NCBI RefSeq assembly: GCF_017305435.1
Contig: NZ_JAFKIP010000005.1
Location: forward strand, 1-64,000
DNA length: 64,000 bases
Direction of reading: 5' to 3'
DNA from: Microbacterium sp.
Lineage (GTDB): Bacteria > Actinomycetota > Actinomycetes > Actinomycetales > Microbacteriaceae
The translations under genes were made by a program, and so were the position numbers. The notes under the pieces were generated by a model. The model did not search any database and was not told the origin of the DNA. It worked only from the letters and a program-made list of their open reading frames with translations. This document shows positions 49,279 to 58,920 of this stretch, piece after piece. How positions within the stretch are numbered: the first letter of the stretch is position 1; every line of letters starts with the position of its first letter.

Positions 49279-50352
49279 GTGAGCGATCTTCCCGAGCTGC
49301 CCGTGCGTATCCGCCCCGAGATCGCGGCGCTGCCCGCCTATAAGCAGGGCAAGCAGGCCGGCACCGACGCGTTCAAGCTCTCCAGCAACGAGAACCCGTT
49401 CGACCCCCTCCCGGGCGTCGTGCAGGCGGTGCAGGCCGCGCACGGATTCAACCGTTACCCGGATGCCACCGCCGCGCGCCTGCGCGCGCGCCTCGCCGAG
49501 CGATTCGGCGTCGCCGACGACCACGTCCACGTCGCGGCGGGCTCCGTGTCGATCCTCTTCCAGCTCGCACAGGCGACGAGTGGACCCGGCGACGAGATCC
49601 TGTTCTCGTGGCGCTCCTTCGAGGCCTACCCGAGCCTGGCCGTCGTCGCCGGCTCGACCGCGGTGACGGTGCCGAACGATGCGGCCGGCGGGCACGACCT
49701 CGACGCGATGGCGGATGCCGTCACCGACCGCACCCGCATGATCATCGTCTGCACGCCGAACAACCCGACCGGCCCGGTCGTCACGCAGGCGGCCTTCGAC
49801 GCGTTCCTCACGCGCGTTCCCCGCGACGTGCTCGTCGTCCTCGACGAGGCGTATGCCGAGTTCGTCACCGACGCGGATGCGGTCGACGGCGCGCGTGTGG
49901 TGGCGGCGCGGCATCCCCACGTCGTCGTGCTGCGCACGTTCTCGAAGGCGTACGGCCTTGCGGGCCTGCGCGTCGGGTACGCGGTCGGTGACCCGCGGGT
50001 CCTCGCGGCGGCGCGCTCCACGGGCATCCCGCTGTCGGTGACGGCCGCGGCGGAAGAGGCCGCGCTCGCGAGTCTGGATGCCGCGGACGAGCTGCACGCG
50101 CGCGTCGCCGAGCTCGCCGAGCGCCGCGACGCGCTCGCCGCGCGGCTGCGCGAGGCGGGCTGGGACGTCCCGGTCGCACAGGGCAACTTCGTGTGGCTCC
50201 CCGCCGGCGACCGCGCGCTCGAGGTCGCGGCCGCGTTCGATGCGGCGGGCCTCATCGTGCGTCCCTTCGCCGGCGACGGCGTGCGCATCTCGATCGGCGA
50301 AGCCGAGTCGCTCGACCCGATCGTCGCGGTCGCCGCATCGGTGGCCCCCTGA
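49279..50352 (+). CDS. hisC: Histidinol-phosphate/aromatic aminotransferase (HisC-like)
   Basis: PLP-dependent class I/II transaminase, 357 residues. [60 protein letters not shown] and [19 protein letters not shown] (PLP Lys) are all HisC landmarks. Without a histidine operon here it may be the second, aromatic (Pat/phenylpyruvate) paralogue. GTG start with TAGACT 6 nt upstream, leaderless. Confidence 0.88.
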   Translation: MSDLPELPVRIRPEIAALPAYKQGKQAGTDAFKLSSNENPFDPLPGVVQAVQAAHGFNRYPDATAARLRARLAERFGVADDHVHVAAGSVSILFQLAQATSGPGDEILFSWRSFEAYPSLAVVAGSTAVTVPNDAAGGHDLDAMADAVTDRTRMIIVCTPNNPTGPVVTQAAFDAFLTRVPRDVLVVLDEAYAEFVTDADAVDGARVVAARHPHVVVLRTFSKAYGLAGLRVGYAVGDPRVLAAARSTGIPLSVTAAAEEAALASLDAADELHARVAELAERRDALAARLREAGWDVPVAQGNFVWLPAGDRALEVAAAFDAAGLIVRPFAGDGVRISIGEAESLDPIVAVAASVAP

Positions 50353-50455
50353 CCCCGACGCCGACCAGCTGTCTGTGGCGAGCGCACGGCGGATCGCGGC
50401 ATCCGTTGTGGGGTGCATGCAGAGCTGCGCATACGCGCGGGTCTAGCGTGGACAC

Positions 50456-51583
50456 ATGACCCTGCCCGACGACCCGGCGCTCGTGCGCGTCCTGGCATCC
50501 GACGGAACCTTCGCGCCCACGCCCGAGGCCGAGCGGTACCTCCCGCTCATCGACGCGCTGACCGAGGCCGAGCTCGAGACGTTCTACCGCGACATGGTCG
50601 TGGTGCGTGCCTTCGACCGGCAGGCGACGAACCTGCAGCGTCAGGGGCAGCTCGCCCTCTGGCCGCCGTCCTTCGGGCAGGAGGCGGCGCAGGTCGGCTC
50701 CGTGCGCGCGACGCGGACGCAGGACCATGTCTTCCCGAGTTATCGCGAGCACGTCGTGGCGACGATCCGCGGCGTCGACCCGATCGACATCATCCGGGTG
50801 ATGCGAGGGCTCACGCACGGCGGCTGGGACCCGACCGACCCGAAGAACGGCAACACCCGCATCTACACCCTCGTCCTGGGCTCGCAGACGCTGCACGCCA
50901 CGGGCTTCGGCATGGGTCTCGCCTTCGACGGGCGCTCTGGCACCGGCGACCCGGAACGCGACGAGGCCGTCATCGTCTACTACGGCGACGGGGCGTCGAG
51001 CCAGGGCGACGTGCACGAGGCGATGGTCTTCGCGAACACCTACCGGACCCCCGAGGTCTTCTTCCTGCAGAACAACCAGTGGGCGATCTCGGTGCCGGTC
51101 TCCACGCAGGCTCGCGCGCCGCTGTATCAGCGCGGTGCCGGCTACGGCATGCCCTCGATCCTCGTCGACGGCAACGACGTCCTCGCGAGCTATGCCGTCT
51201 CCCGCCTCGCGCTCGACGAGGCGCGTTCGGGCTCAGGCCCGCAGGCGATCGAGGCGACGACCTACCGCATGGGCGCGCACACGACGAGCGACGACCCGAC
51301 GAAGTACCGCACCTCGGACGAGGAGGAGTCCTGGGGGCGCCGCGACCCGATCGTGCGCATGCGCGCGTATCTCGAGGGCAGGGGCGCCGCGGCATCCTTC
51401 TTCGACGACGTGGATGCCGAGGCGCAGGCCTACGCGGACGATGTGCGCACCCGCACCAACGCCCTCGGCGGGCTCGACGTCGACACGATGTTCGCGCACG
51501 TCTACAGCGACGCGCATCCGCTCATCGAGGAGCAGCAGCGGTGGCTCGCCGCCTACGAGGCCTCGTTCGAAGGAGGTGCGTGA
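50456..51583 (+). CDS. 2-oxoacid dehydrogenase E1 component, alpha subunit
   Basis: 375 residues. Thiamine diphosphate-dependent decarboxylase: FYRDMVVVRAFDRQATNLQR, QGQLALWPPSFGQEAAQVGS, the ThDP motif YYGDGASSQGDVHEAMVFAN (GDG...N) and the phosphorylation-loop-like YRMGAHTTSDDPTKYR. Branched-chain or pyruvate type; BkdA-like similarity is favoured because most actinobacteria use the homodimeric AceE for pyruvate. TAGCGT 6 nt before the ATG. Heads an E1alpha-E1beta-E2 operon. Confidence 0.9.
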   Translation: MTLPDDPALVRVLASDGTFAPTPEAERYLPLIDALTEAELETFYRDMVVVRAFDRQATNLQRQGQLALWPPSFGQEAAQVGSVRATRTQDHVFPSYREHVVATIRGVDPIDIIRVMRGLTHGGWDPTDPKNGNTRIYTLVLGSQTLHATGFGMGLAFDGRSGTGDPERDEAVIVYYGDGASSQGDVHEAMVFANTYRTPEVFFLQNNQWAISVPVSTQARAPLYQRGAGYGMPSILVDGNDVLASYAVSRLALDEARSGSGPQAIEATTYRMGAHTTSDDPTKYRTSDEEESWGRRDPIVRMRAYLEGRGAAASFFDDVDAEAQAYADDVRTRTNALGGLDVDTMFAHVYSDAHPLIEEQQRWLAAYEASFEGGA

Positions 51584-52560
51584 TGGTGGAGTCGATGCCG
51601 CTCGCGAAAGCGCTCAACGCGGGTCTGCGCGCCGCGATGACCTCCGATGACCACGTCCTGCTGATGGGTGAGGACATCGGCAAGCTCGGCGGTGTCTTCC
51701 GCGTCACCGAGGGTCTGCAGGCGGAGTTCGGCGACCGCCGCGTGCTCGACACGCCGCTGGCCGAATCGGGGATCGTCGGCACGGCGATCGGGCTTGCGAT
51801 GGCGGGCTTCCGCCCCGTGATCGAGATCCAGTTCGACGGGTTCGTGTTCCCCGCGTTCGACCAGATCACGACGCAGCTCGCGAAGCTCACGAACCGGCAC
51901 GAGGGCGCACTGTCGATGCCGATCGTGATCCGCATCCCCTACGGCGGACACATCGGCGCGGTCGAGCACCACCAGGAGAGCCCCGAGGCGTACTTCGCGC
52001 ACACTCCGGGCCTGCGCGTAGTGTCGCCGTCGACGCCGAACGACGCGTACTGGATGATCCAGGATGCCATCCGCTCGCCCGACCCCGTGATCTTCCTCGA
52101 GCCCAAGGCCAAGTACTGGATGAAGGGCGAGGTCGACACGGCTGAGCGCGCGCTGCCGCTGCACGCCTCCCGGGTCGTCCGCCGCGGCACCGACGTCACC
52201 CTCGTCGGCCATGGCGCGATGGTGACGACGCTGCTGCAGGCGGCGGCGCTCGCCGAGTCGGAGGGCACGTCGTGCGAGGTCGTCGACGTGCGATCGCTGT
52301 CGCCGATCGACTACGCGCCCATCCTCGACTCGGTGCGGCGCACGGGCCGCATGGTCTACGCGCAGGAGGCGCCCGGCAACGTGTCGGTCGGGTCGGAGAT
52401 CGCCGCGACCGTCATGGAACGGGCCTTCTTCGCCCTCGAGGCACCGGTGCTGCGCGTGTCGGGCTTCGATGTGCCGTTCCCGCCCGCGAAGCTCGAGGGA
52501 ACGTATCTGCCCGACGCCGACCGCATCCTCGAGGCCGTGGACCGCGCCCTCGCCTACTGA
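51583..52560 (+). CDS. 2-oxoacid dehydrogenase E1 component, beta subunit
   Basis: 325 residues, ATG overlapping the alpha stop, with AAGGAGG 6 nt upstream. [60 protein letters not shown] and the C-terminal [17 protein letters not shown] are typical. Completes the alpha2beta2 ThDP enzyme. Confidence 0.93.
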   Translation: MVESMPLAKALNAGLRAAMTSDDHVLLMGEDIGKLGGVFRVTEGLQAEFGDRRVLDTPLAESGIVGTAIGLAMAGFRPVIEIQFDGFVFPAFDQITTQLAKLTNRHEGALSMPIVIRIPYGGHIGAVEHHQESPEAYFAHTPGLRVVSPSTPNDAYWMIQDAIRSPDPVIFLEPKAKYWMKGEVDTAERALPLHASRVVRRGTDVTLVGHGAMVTTLLQAAALAESEGTSCEVVDVRSLSPIDYAPILDSVRRTGRMVYAQEAPGNVSVGSEIAATVMERAFFALEAPVLRVSGFDVPFPPAKLEGTYLPDADRILEAVDRALAY

Positions 52561-52571
52561 CTGGAGTCGCC

Positions 52572-53939
52572 ATGAGCACGCAGACCTTCCACCTGCCGGA
52601 TGTCGGCGAAGGGCTCACCGAGGCCGAGATCGTGCAGTGGCGCGTCGCGCCCGGCGACACGGTCGCGGTCAACGACGTGCTCGTCGAGATCGAGACGGCG
52701 AAGTCGCTCGTCGAACTGCCGTCGCCGTTCGCCGGCACGGTCGGCGAGCTGCTCGCGGCCGAGGGCGACACGGTGACGGTCGGCGCGCCCGTCATCACCA
52801 TCGCGGGTGACGAGGGTGGGCAGGATGCCGCGGCGGGCCTCTCCGCGCACGGCGAACCCGCCGCCGAGCCCGAGCCCGACGCTGCGGGGGCCGTTCTCGT
52901 CGGCTACGGGACGGGCGCGGGCGCGACCTCGCGCCGCAAGCGTCCGGAACGCGTCGAGGTGCGCACTGAGGCCGTGCGCGCGTCGGTCGGCGTCGTCGCG
53001 AAGCCGCCCGTGCGCAAACTCGCGCGCGACCTCGGCGTCACGCTCTCCGACGTCACGTCGTCGGGCCCCGCGGGCGAGGTGACCCGCGAGGACGTCGTGC
53101 GCCACGCCGAGCAGGCGAGCGTCTTCCGCAACATCGCGACGCCGGAGGCTCCGACCGAGCGCGAGCACACGATCGCGGTCTCCCCGGTCGCGCCCGCGGC
53201 ACCGGCGCCTGTGCGCGCGCCCGCTCTCTTCGAGGGCCGCGAAGAGGCGATCCCGGTGAAGGGCGTGCGCAAGGCCACGGCATCCGGAATGGTGCGCTCC
53301 GCGTACACGGCGCCGCACGTCTCGGTGTGGACCGACGTGGATGCCACGCGGACGATGGAGCTCGTCAAGCGCCTGAAGGCATCGCCCGACTTCGCCGACA
53401 TCAGGGTGTCGCCGCTGCTCATCATGGCGCGCGCCGTCATCTGGGCGGTCCGTCGTACGCCCCTGATCGGCGCCGCGTGGGTCGACAACGAAGACGGCTC
53501 GGCCGAGATCCGCGTGCGGAACTACGTGAACCTCGGCATCGCGGCGGCGACGCCGCGCGGCCTGCTCGTGCCGAACATCAAGGACGCACAGGATCTCTCG
53601 CTGCGCGACCTCGCCCGCGCGCTCGAGAAGCTCACGCTGACGGCGCGCGAGGGTCGGACGACGCCCGCCGATCAGCAGGGTGGGACCGTCACGATCACGA
53701 ACATCGGCGTCTTCGGCATGGATGCCGGCACCCCGATCATCAACCCCGGCGAGTCCGGCATCGTCGCGATGGGCACGATTCGGCAGAAGCCGTGGGTCGT
53801 GGACGGCGAGGTGCGCCCGCGGTTCGTCACGACGGTGTCCGGTTCGTTCGACCACCGCGTCATCGACGGCGACGGCATGAGCCGGTTCATCGCCGACGTG
53901 GCATCCATCCTCGAGGAACCTGCGCTGCTCCTCGACTGA
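52572..53939 (+). CDS. 2-oxoacid dehydrogenase E2 (dihydrolipoyl acyltransferase)
   Basis: 455 residues. One lipoyl domain ([20 protein letters not shown]; lipoyl Lys in [14 protein letters not shown], reading ETAKS rather than ETDKA), a linker, a peripheral subunit-binding domain ([20 protein letters not shown]), an Ala/Pro linker and the catalytic domain ending [13 protein letters not shown] (His and Asp of the acyltransferase). No E3 gene follows, so a shared lipoamide dehydrogenase is used. 11 nt after E1beta. Confidence 0.94.
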   Translation: MSTQTFHLPDVGEGLTEAEIVQWRVAPGDTVAVNDVLVEIETAKSLVELPSPFAGTVGELLAAEGDTVTVGAPVITIAGDEGGQDAAAGLSAHGEPAAEPEPDAAGAVLVGYGTGAGATSRRKRPERVEVRTEAVRASVGVVAKPPVRKLARDLGVTLSDVTSSGPAGEVTREDVVRHAEQASVFRNIATPEAPTEREHTIAVSPVAPAAPAPVRAPALFEGREEAIPVKGVRKATASGMVRSAYTAPHVSVWTDVDATRTMELVKRLKASPDFADIRVSPLLIMARAVIWAVRRTPLIGAAWVDNEDGSAEIRVRNYVNLGIAAATPRGLLVPNIKDAQDLSLRDLARALEKLTLTAREGRTTPADQQGGTVTITNIGVFGMDAGTPIINPGESGIVAMGTIRQKPWVVDGEVRPRFVTTVSGSFDHRVIDGDGMSRFIADVASILEEPALLLD

Positions 53940-53981
53940 TCAGCGCTCGACACCTTGTCTGATCAGCGCTCGACCCTTGTC
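53937..53981 (+). repeat. 22/23-bp direct duplication beginning at the E2 stop codon
   Basis: TGATCAGCGCTCGACACCTTGTC (53937-53959), in two blocks TGATCAGCGCTCGAC and ACCTTGTC, is followed directly by a copy lacking one A (53960-53981). The first TGA is the E2 stop. The sequence then runs into the TGTCCCAC-type repeats. Confidence 0.75.
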
Positions 53982-54014
53982 CCACTTGCGGCACGGGTTG
54001 TCCCCATTCGTGCG

Positions 54015-54033
54015 CACCATGTCCCACTTGTGG
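54015..54033 (-). repeat. Inverted copy of the TTGTGGGACATGG repeat core
   Basis: CACCATGTCCCACTTGTGG is the reverse complement of the core of the downstream tandem repeats (CCACAAGTGGGACATGGTG). A weaker inverted copy, CTTGTCCCACTTGCGGC, lies near 53976-53992. The copies face the tandem array. Confidence 0.65.
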
Positions 54034-54055
54034 TTGTTTTCGGCGCGCGGGAACA

Positions 54056-54148
54056 GCCATTTGTGGGACATGGTCGCGGCGAGGCGGCCACTTGTGGGAC
54101 ATGGTGGCGGTGAGGAAGCCATTTGTGGGACATGGTCGGGGTGAGACG
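54056..54148 (+). repeat. 31-bp tandem repeat, three copies
   Basis: Copies start at 54056, 54087 and 54118 and abut exactly. Each reads GCCA[T/C]TTGTGGGACATGGT followed by a G-rich 11-bp tail (CGCGGCGAGGCG type) that varies. Every copy contains CCAT...ATGG-type symmetry around TTGTGGGAC. The array lies 83 bp before the Fur-family gene. No family match is known to me. Confidence 0.85.
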
Positions 54149-54230
54149 TGATGGGATGCCGCGGCAGCGGCCAGCGCGCGGCGCCGAGGCATCCAGCCCG
54201 CTCCAAGACCGCGTCGGTAGACTCCCCGTC

Positions 54231-54665
54231 ATGGTCCAGCGCAACACCTGGCAACGCGATCGCGTGCGCGAGGCGCTCGGCGACGCCGCGGGTTTCGTCA
54301 GCGCGCAGGATCTCCACGCCGCCCTCCGCGACGACAACACGGGCATCGGCCTCGCGACCGTCTATCGTGCCCTCGCGACGCTCGCCGCGAGCGGGGAGGC
54401 GGATCAGCTCCAGAGCCCCGACGGCGAGGCCATCTACCGCGCCTGTTCCACGACGGGCCACCATCATCACCTGATCTGCCGGTCGTGCGGCAAGGCCGTG
54501 GAGATCGAAGCGCACGAGGTCGAGTCGTGGGCGCAGCGCACCGCGGCGGCCCACGGCTTCACCGAAGCCGAGCACGTCGTCGACATCTTCGGACTGTGCG
54601 CGGCGTGCAGCGCGGCGGCTGCGGCGCCCGCGGCATCCGCCCTCGATCCCGATGCGCGTGCCTGA
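54231..54665 (+). CDS. Fur-family metalloregulator (Zur-like)
   Basis: 144 residues. Winged helix with SAQDLHAALRDDNTGIGLAT and VYRALATLAASGEADQL; metal sites in HHHHLICRSCGKAVEIEAHE and FGLCAACSAAA (two CxxC pairs for structural zinc). The operon partners (permease plus His-rich protein) favour Zur over Fur, but no Zur box was found by eye. TAGACT 7 nt before the ATG, leaderless. Overlaps the next gene by 14 nt. Confidence 0.85.
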   Translation: MVQRNTWQRDRVREALGDAAGFVSAQDLHAALRDDNTGIGLATVYRALATLAASGEADQLQSPDGEAIYRACSTTGHHHHLICRSCGKAVEIEAHEVESWAQRTAAAHGFTEAEHVVDIFGLCAACSAAAAAPAASALDPDARA

Positions 54666-55713
54666 GCAGACCGCATCGCGGCCGACGTACACGCCGCGCA
54701 CGCAGCGGCTCGATCGTGACCCCCGGGTCGCGCGCGCGGGACTCATCCTGCTCGGCGCAGCGGTGGTCGCCGCGCTCATCGCGATCGCGATCGTCTCGCC
54801 CGGCCCCGCACTCCCGACGCGCCTGCAGGACGGGCTGACCCTCTCGATCAGCGTCCTGATCGAGTCGATGCCGTTCGTCGTCCTCGGCGTCCTGCTGTCG
54901 ATCGTCGTGCAGGTGTGGGTGCCGCCCGGCATGATCGAGCGATGGATGCCGCGGCGGGCATGGGCGCGCCGCATGGTGCTCTCCCTCCTCGGCATGCTCG
55001 TGCCCGTCTGCGAGTGCGGCAACGTGCCCTTCGCCCGCGGCCTCATGATGCGCGGGTTCACCGTGCCCGAGACGCTCACCTTCCTCATCGCGGCGCCGAT
55101 CGTGAACCCCATCGTGATCATCACGACGCATCAGGCGTTCGGGTTCGACGACGGCATCCTGATCGCTCGCCTGCTCGGCGGGTTCGCGGTCGCGAACCTC
55201 ATCGGGTGGCTGTACAGCAGGCATCCCGATCCCGACGGACTCCTCACGGAGCGCTTCGCGGCCTCGTGCGTCGTCGCGCTCGAGGCCGACGCGCACGCCG
55301 GAGGTGCGAGCGACCGCGGTCGGCGCAGCCTCGCGCAGTTCGTCATCGAACTGCGCGCCGTGCTCCCCGCGCTCATCATCGGATCGGCGCTCGCGGGGGC
55401 CGTGCAGGTGCTCGTGCCGCGCTCGGCGCTGCTCGCGATCGGGTCGAACCCGGCGCTGTCGATCGTCGCGATGATCCTCCTCGCGATGATCGTGTCGATC
55501 TGCTCGAACGTCGACTCGTTCTTCGCGCTGTCGTTCGCCTCGACGTTCACGCCCGGGTCGATCGTCGCGTTCCTGCTCGTCGGGCCGCTCGTCGACGTGA
55601 AGATGCTGGCCCTGCTGCGCACGACGTTCCGCAACCGGGTGCTCGTCGGGCTCGTCGTGGTCGTCGTGCTGTTCGCTGTCGCCGTCGGATCGGTGGTGAA
55701 CCTCTTTGCGTGA
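54652..55713 (+). CDS. DUF318/YraQ-family permease
   Basis: 353 residues, about eight membrane segments. Family landmarks: SISVLIESMPFVVLGVLLSI, LGMLVPVCECGNVPFARGLM (the conserved C-E-C-G motif in a membrane helix) and LAMIVSICSNVDSFFALSFA. Such permeases occur next to TIGR03943 proteins, often under metal regulators; a transported zinc or other metal ion is inferred. ATG within the 3' end of the Fur-like gene. Confidence 0.9.
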   Translation: MRVPEQTASRPTYTPRTQRLDRDPRVARAGLILLGAAVVAALIAIAIVSPGPALPTRLQDGLTLSISVLIESMPFVVLGVLLSIVVQVWVPPGMIERWMPRRAWARRMVLSLLGMLVPVCECGNVPFARGLMMRGFTVPETLTFLIAAPIVNPIVIITTHQAFGFDDGILIARLLGGFAVANLIGWLYSRHPDPDGLLTERFAASCVVALEADAHAGGASDRGRRSLAQFVIELRAVLPALIIGSALAGAVQVLVPRSALLAIGSNPALSIVAMILLAMIVSICSNVDSFFALSFASTFTPGSIVAFLLVGPLVDVKMLALLRTTFRNRVLVGLVVVVVLFAVAVGSVVNLFA

Positions 55714-56518
55714 CGTGTTCTCGGGCTGGGGGCCTCGCCTGCTGGGGGTCGGCCTTGCGGCGGCGCTGTCGGCCGTGACGATCGGACTGTGGCTGACCGG
55801 ACAGCTCGGGCTGTACATCAACCCCGACTCGGCTTGGTTCGCCGTGACGATGGCGGTCATCGCGCTCGTCGGCTGCGCCGTGAGCTTCGCGCTGCCGCGC
55901 GGGGCGGAGGCCGATCACGGGCACGATCACGGCGGCGGGCACGACCACGATCACGGCGAAGACCACGACCACGAAGACCACGACCACGCGCATGCCCCAC
56001 TGGGAATATGGGCGACCGCCGCGACCGTGACAGGCGGCGTCCTCGCGACCGCTGTCGTCGCGGCGATCGTGCTGACACCACCGGCGACGCTCTCCGCGCA
56101 GCTCGCGATGGAGCGCGACACCGGCACCCCACCCCTCTTCCAGGGCGCCGACAACATCGCTCTCGCCGCGACGGGCGACACCGCGTCGTTCGGCGTCGGC
56201 GAATGGGCGAGCGTGTTCGCGACCGCGACCAACCCGGAGTCCTTCGACGGCAGTCAGGTGACGCTCACGGGATTCGTGACCCCGGGCGACGACGGGTTCT
56301 CGCTCACGCGCCTCGTCATCACGCATTGCGTCATCGACGCGCAGCCCGCGAGCGTGCGCGTCGCCTCGGGTGATGCGGGCGGCGATGCGGGCGCTGCCTA
56401 CGACACCGGCCAATGGGTGACGGTGACCGGCACGATCCGCGACGACGACGGCCGTCTTGCGATCCACGCGTCCTCGGTCGAGCAGATCGCCGAGCCGAAG
56501 GACCCGTATGAGTACTGA
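55706..56518 (+). CDS. TIGR03943 family membrane protein with His-rich loop
   Basis: 270 residues. Two N-terminal membrane segments, then a loop (about 71-97) of alternating His and Asp (GHDHGGGHDHDHGEDHDH), another membrane segment (TVTGGVLATAVVAAIVL) and an extracytoplasmic domain with VTLTGFVTPGDDGFSLTRLV and ITHCVIDAQPASVRV, the OB-like core of the YcgQ family. The loop should bind Zn, Ni or Co. Start taken at TTG 55706; GTG 55715 is possible. Overlaps both neighbours. Confidence 0.87.
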   Translation: MRDVFSGWGPRLLGVGLAAALSAVTIGLWLTGQLGLYINPDSAWFAVTMAVIALVGCAVSFALPRGAEADHGHDHGGGHDHDHGEDHDHEDHDHAHAPLGIWATAATVTGGVLATAVVAAIVLTPPATLSAQLAMERDTGTPPLFQGADNIALAATGDTASFGVGEWASVFATATNPESFDGSQVTLTGFVTPGDDGFSLTRLVITHCVIDAQPASVRVASGDAGGDAGAAYDTGQWVTVTGTIRDDDGRLAIHASSVEQIAEPKDPYEY

Positions 56519-57962
56519 GTCCCGGCGCAGCACCGACTCTCGGCGCACGCGGCGGCAACGGCAGCGTGCGCGCGCGTTCCTCGGCGCGTTCGCGATCGTC
56601 GTGGCACTCCTCGCCGTCGTCGGCTTCGCCGGTGCGGCGGTCACGACGGTGCAGGGCCCTCGGGCGACGCGCGTCAGTGTGGACCCGGATGCCGCGACCC
56701 GCAACGCCGGCGCGCGCGTCATCTTCACGACGACGCAGTCCCTCGCCGAGGTGAACCCCGACCAGGTGACGGTCACGCCGGCGGCCGCGTTCACGGTCGA
56801 CACGTCCGGCCGCAGCGTGGGCGTGCGCTTCGCGCTCCCGCTGTGGGACGACACGGCGTACACCGTGACGATCCGGGACGTCGCGGGGGCGGGGGGCGCG
56901 GCATCCACGACCCTCACCGAGACGTTCACGACGCCCAAGCTCCAGACGTACATCCTGCAGCGCGGTGGCGCAGACGGCGGAGCCGACACCGTCTTCCGCA
57001 CGGACCTCGAGGGGGATGCCGCGGTGCCGGTCTACACGGCGCCGCAGATCGAGGACTTCCGCGCGACGAGTTCGCATCTCGTGATCTCGACGATCGATGA
57101 CGACGACCATTCGCACCTCGTCGTCACCGATCTCGACGGGCAGGACGAGCGCGAGCTCACACTTCCGGGGACCGGGACCGTCACCAACCTGCAGAGCGCC
57201 GACCGGGGTGACCTCATCGGCTACACCTTCACCGACGCGAACGTCGGGGCGGCCGGGGCGCGCGAGAACGTGCTCTTCACGGCATCCCTCGCCGACGCCC
57301 AGGCACAGGCCGACCCGACCGCGATCACCCGCACGGGCGGAGAGTCCCGCGTCGGCGACTGGCGGTTCGTGCCCGGCACCGACAGCCTTCTCACGCTCAC
57401 CTACGACGGGGCGCTGACCCTCGTCTCGCCGCCGACCGCATCGGGAGGATCGGGCGGCGACCCCGTCGCGCTCGGCAACGCGCTCGCGATCGACGGGATC
57501 GCGCGCGGCACCACGACCGTCGTGATCGAGCGGGTCGCGGGGCCGGCCGCGATCGATCTCGCGACCGCGCAGGAGGTCCCGCTCCCGGCGACCGACGAGG
57601 CGCTCGGCCAGGTGAACCGCGTCATCCCCCTGCAGGACGGGACGACACTCCGCGTCCTCGCCCTCCTCGACGGGTTCACCGTGCGCTCGACGACCGTGAA
57701 TGTCGTGGATGCCGCGGGGGCCGCACGGCCGGTCTTCGGGGTCGACCCGAAAGACACCCTGATCGACACGTGCGTGTCGCCGAGCGGGCGCTACGCCGCC
57801 TTCCTCGTCGCCCCCGACGCCGTCTCCAACACCTATGACGCCCACCGGCTGCCGCTGCCGGAGCAGGTGCAGACGCACATCGTCTCCCTCGCCGACGGCA
57901 CCGAGCTGGTCGCGCTGAGCGGCTTCGACATCTCGTGGTGCCAGACACCGCCGCGGATGTGA
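56508..57962 (+). CDS. Membrane-anchored beta-propeller-like protein
   Basis: 484 residues: basic N-terminus (RRTRRQRQRARAF), one membrane anchor (FLGAFAIVVALLAVVGFAGA), then an Ig-like domain (DQVTVTPAAAFTVDTSGRSV) and a region of repeated strands such as LVVTDLDGQDERELTLPGTG that suggests a propeller. No enzyme motif seen. Overlaps the TIGR03943 gene by 11 nt and the glycosylase gene by 4 nt (GTGA). Role in the operon unknown, perhaps cell-surface sensing or metal handling. Confidence 0.7.
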   Translation: MSTESRRSTDSRRTRRQRQRARAFLGAFAIVVALLAVVGFAGAAVTTVQGPRATRVSVDPDAATRNAGARVIFTTTQSLAEVNPDQVTVTPAAAFTVDTSGRSVGVRFALPLWDDTAYTVTIRDVAGAGGAASTTLTETFTTPKLQTYILQRGGADGGADTVFRTDLEGDAAVPVYTAPQIEDFRATSSHLVISTIDDDDHSHLVVTDLDGQDERELTLPGTGTVTNLQSADRGDLIGYTFTDANVGAAGARENVLFTASLADAQAQADPTAITRTGGESRVGDWRFVPGTDSLLTLTYDGALTLVSPPTASGGSGGDPVALGNALAIDGIARGTTTVVIERVAGPAAIDLATAQEVPLPATDEALGQVNRVIPLQDGTTLRVLALLDGFTVRSTTVNVVDAAGAARPVFGVDPKDTLIDTCVSPSGRYAAFLVAPDAVSNTYDAHRLPLPEQVQTHIVSLADGTELVALSGFDISWCQTPPRM

Positions 57963-58807
57963 GCGGCGTGTCGGGGCCGTCGGCGGCGCGCGCGAACGCT
58001 TTCTCAGGACGCGAGCCGGGCGCGGAGCGCGCGGCGGCTGAGAACACCGGGCCCGGCCGCGCGGAGCCGGCGACTCCTCCTGAGAAAGTGCACACCACTC
58101 CGCCGCGTGCCGATCCGCCGCTCCCGGGCCTCGTGCGCGCGACCCGTGCAGCGCTCGAGGAGCTGCCCGTCGAGGTCGCGCCGCGGCTGCTCGGGGGCGT
58201 GCTCGAGGTCACCGCGGTCGGTGTGACCGTCGCGCTGCGCGTGACCGAGGTCGAGGCCTACCACGGCGCCGGCACGGGAGAGCTCCCCGACCCCGGATCG
58301 CACGCCCGCATGGGCCGCACCGCGCGCAACGCCACCATGTGGGGCGAGCCCGGTCATCTGTACGTGTACCTCAGCCACGGCATCCATTCATGCGTCAACG
58401 TCGTGTGCGGTCCGGACGGGACCGCGGGCGGTGTGCTGCTGCGGGCCGGCGAGGTCGTCGAGGGGCAGGATGCCGCGTTCTCACGGCGACCGGCGGCGCG
58501 CAGCCCGCGGGATCTCGCCCGTGGGCCGGGGCGGCTCGGGGATGCCGTGGGCCTGCGGCATCCCGTCCACGACGGCATCGACGCGGTGACCGGCGCCGAA
58601 CACGGCGGAGCCGCCGCGCGGCTCTGGCTGCCGACGTCCGTGCGCGACGACATCGCGAGCGGCCCGCGTGTGGGCGTCGCCGGCGTCGCGGGGACGGATG
58701 CCTTCCCCTGGCGCTTCTGGGTTGCGGGTGACCCCACGGTGTCGGCGTTCCGGTGGGGCCGAGGAGCGGCACCCGTCAAGGCGACACGCCCAGCCGTGCT
58801 AGACTGA
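57959..58807 (+). CDS. Methylpurine-DNA glycosylase (AAG/MPG family)
   Basis: Excises alkylated purines. 282 residues from GTG 57959 (GTGA overlap), preferred to a GTG at 57935. The first ~65 residues are low-complexity and Ala/Pro-rich; the domain then runs PRLLGGVLEVTAVGVTVALR, VTEVEAYHGAGTGELPDPGS (catalytic Glu in TEVEAY), SHARMGRTARNATMW and LYVYLSHGIHSCVNVV. The N-terminal region contains an 11-bp inverted repeat (57999-58009, 58078-58088). Last gene of the Fur-like operon. Confidence 0.9.
   Translation: MSGVSGPSAARANAFSGREPGAERAAAENTGPGRAEPATPPEKVHTTPPRADPPLPGLVRATRAALEELPVEVAPRLLGGVLEVTAVGVTVALRVTEVEAYHGAGTGELPDPGSHARMGRTARNATMWGEPGHLYVYLSHGIHSCVNVVCGPDGTAGGVLLRAGEVVEGQDAAFSRRPAARSPRDLARGPGRLGDAVGLRHPVHDGIDAVTGAEHGGAAARLWLPTSVRDDIASGPRVGVAGVAGTDAFPWRFWVAGDPTVSAFRWGRGAAPVKATRPAVLD
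58800..58805 (+). promoter_or_regulatory. -10 box of the rpmB-rpmG-rpsN operon
   Basis: TAGACT overlaps the last codons of the glycosylase gene (CTA GAC TGA). It implies a ~150-nt leader for the ribosomal protein mRNA. A good -35 was not found. Confidence 0.5.
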
Positions 58808-58920
58808 CTCTTCGTCTGCGCGCGGAAGTTTCATCTCCTCGAGCACGCAGTTCGTATCCCACCTCTCACCATCGGCAGGAATGCCGCGCTGAGGTGTGGG
58901 GTGCAGACAAGGGATCTTGG

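Noticed and set aside
54056-54148. CRISPR array
   Set aside because: The 31-bp units abut without spacers and only three copies exist; no cas genes are present.
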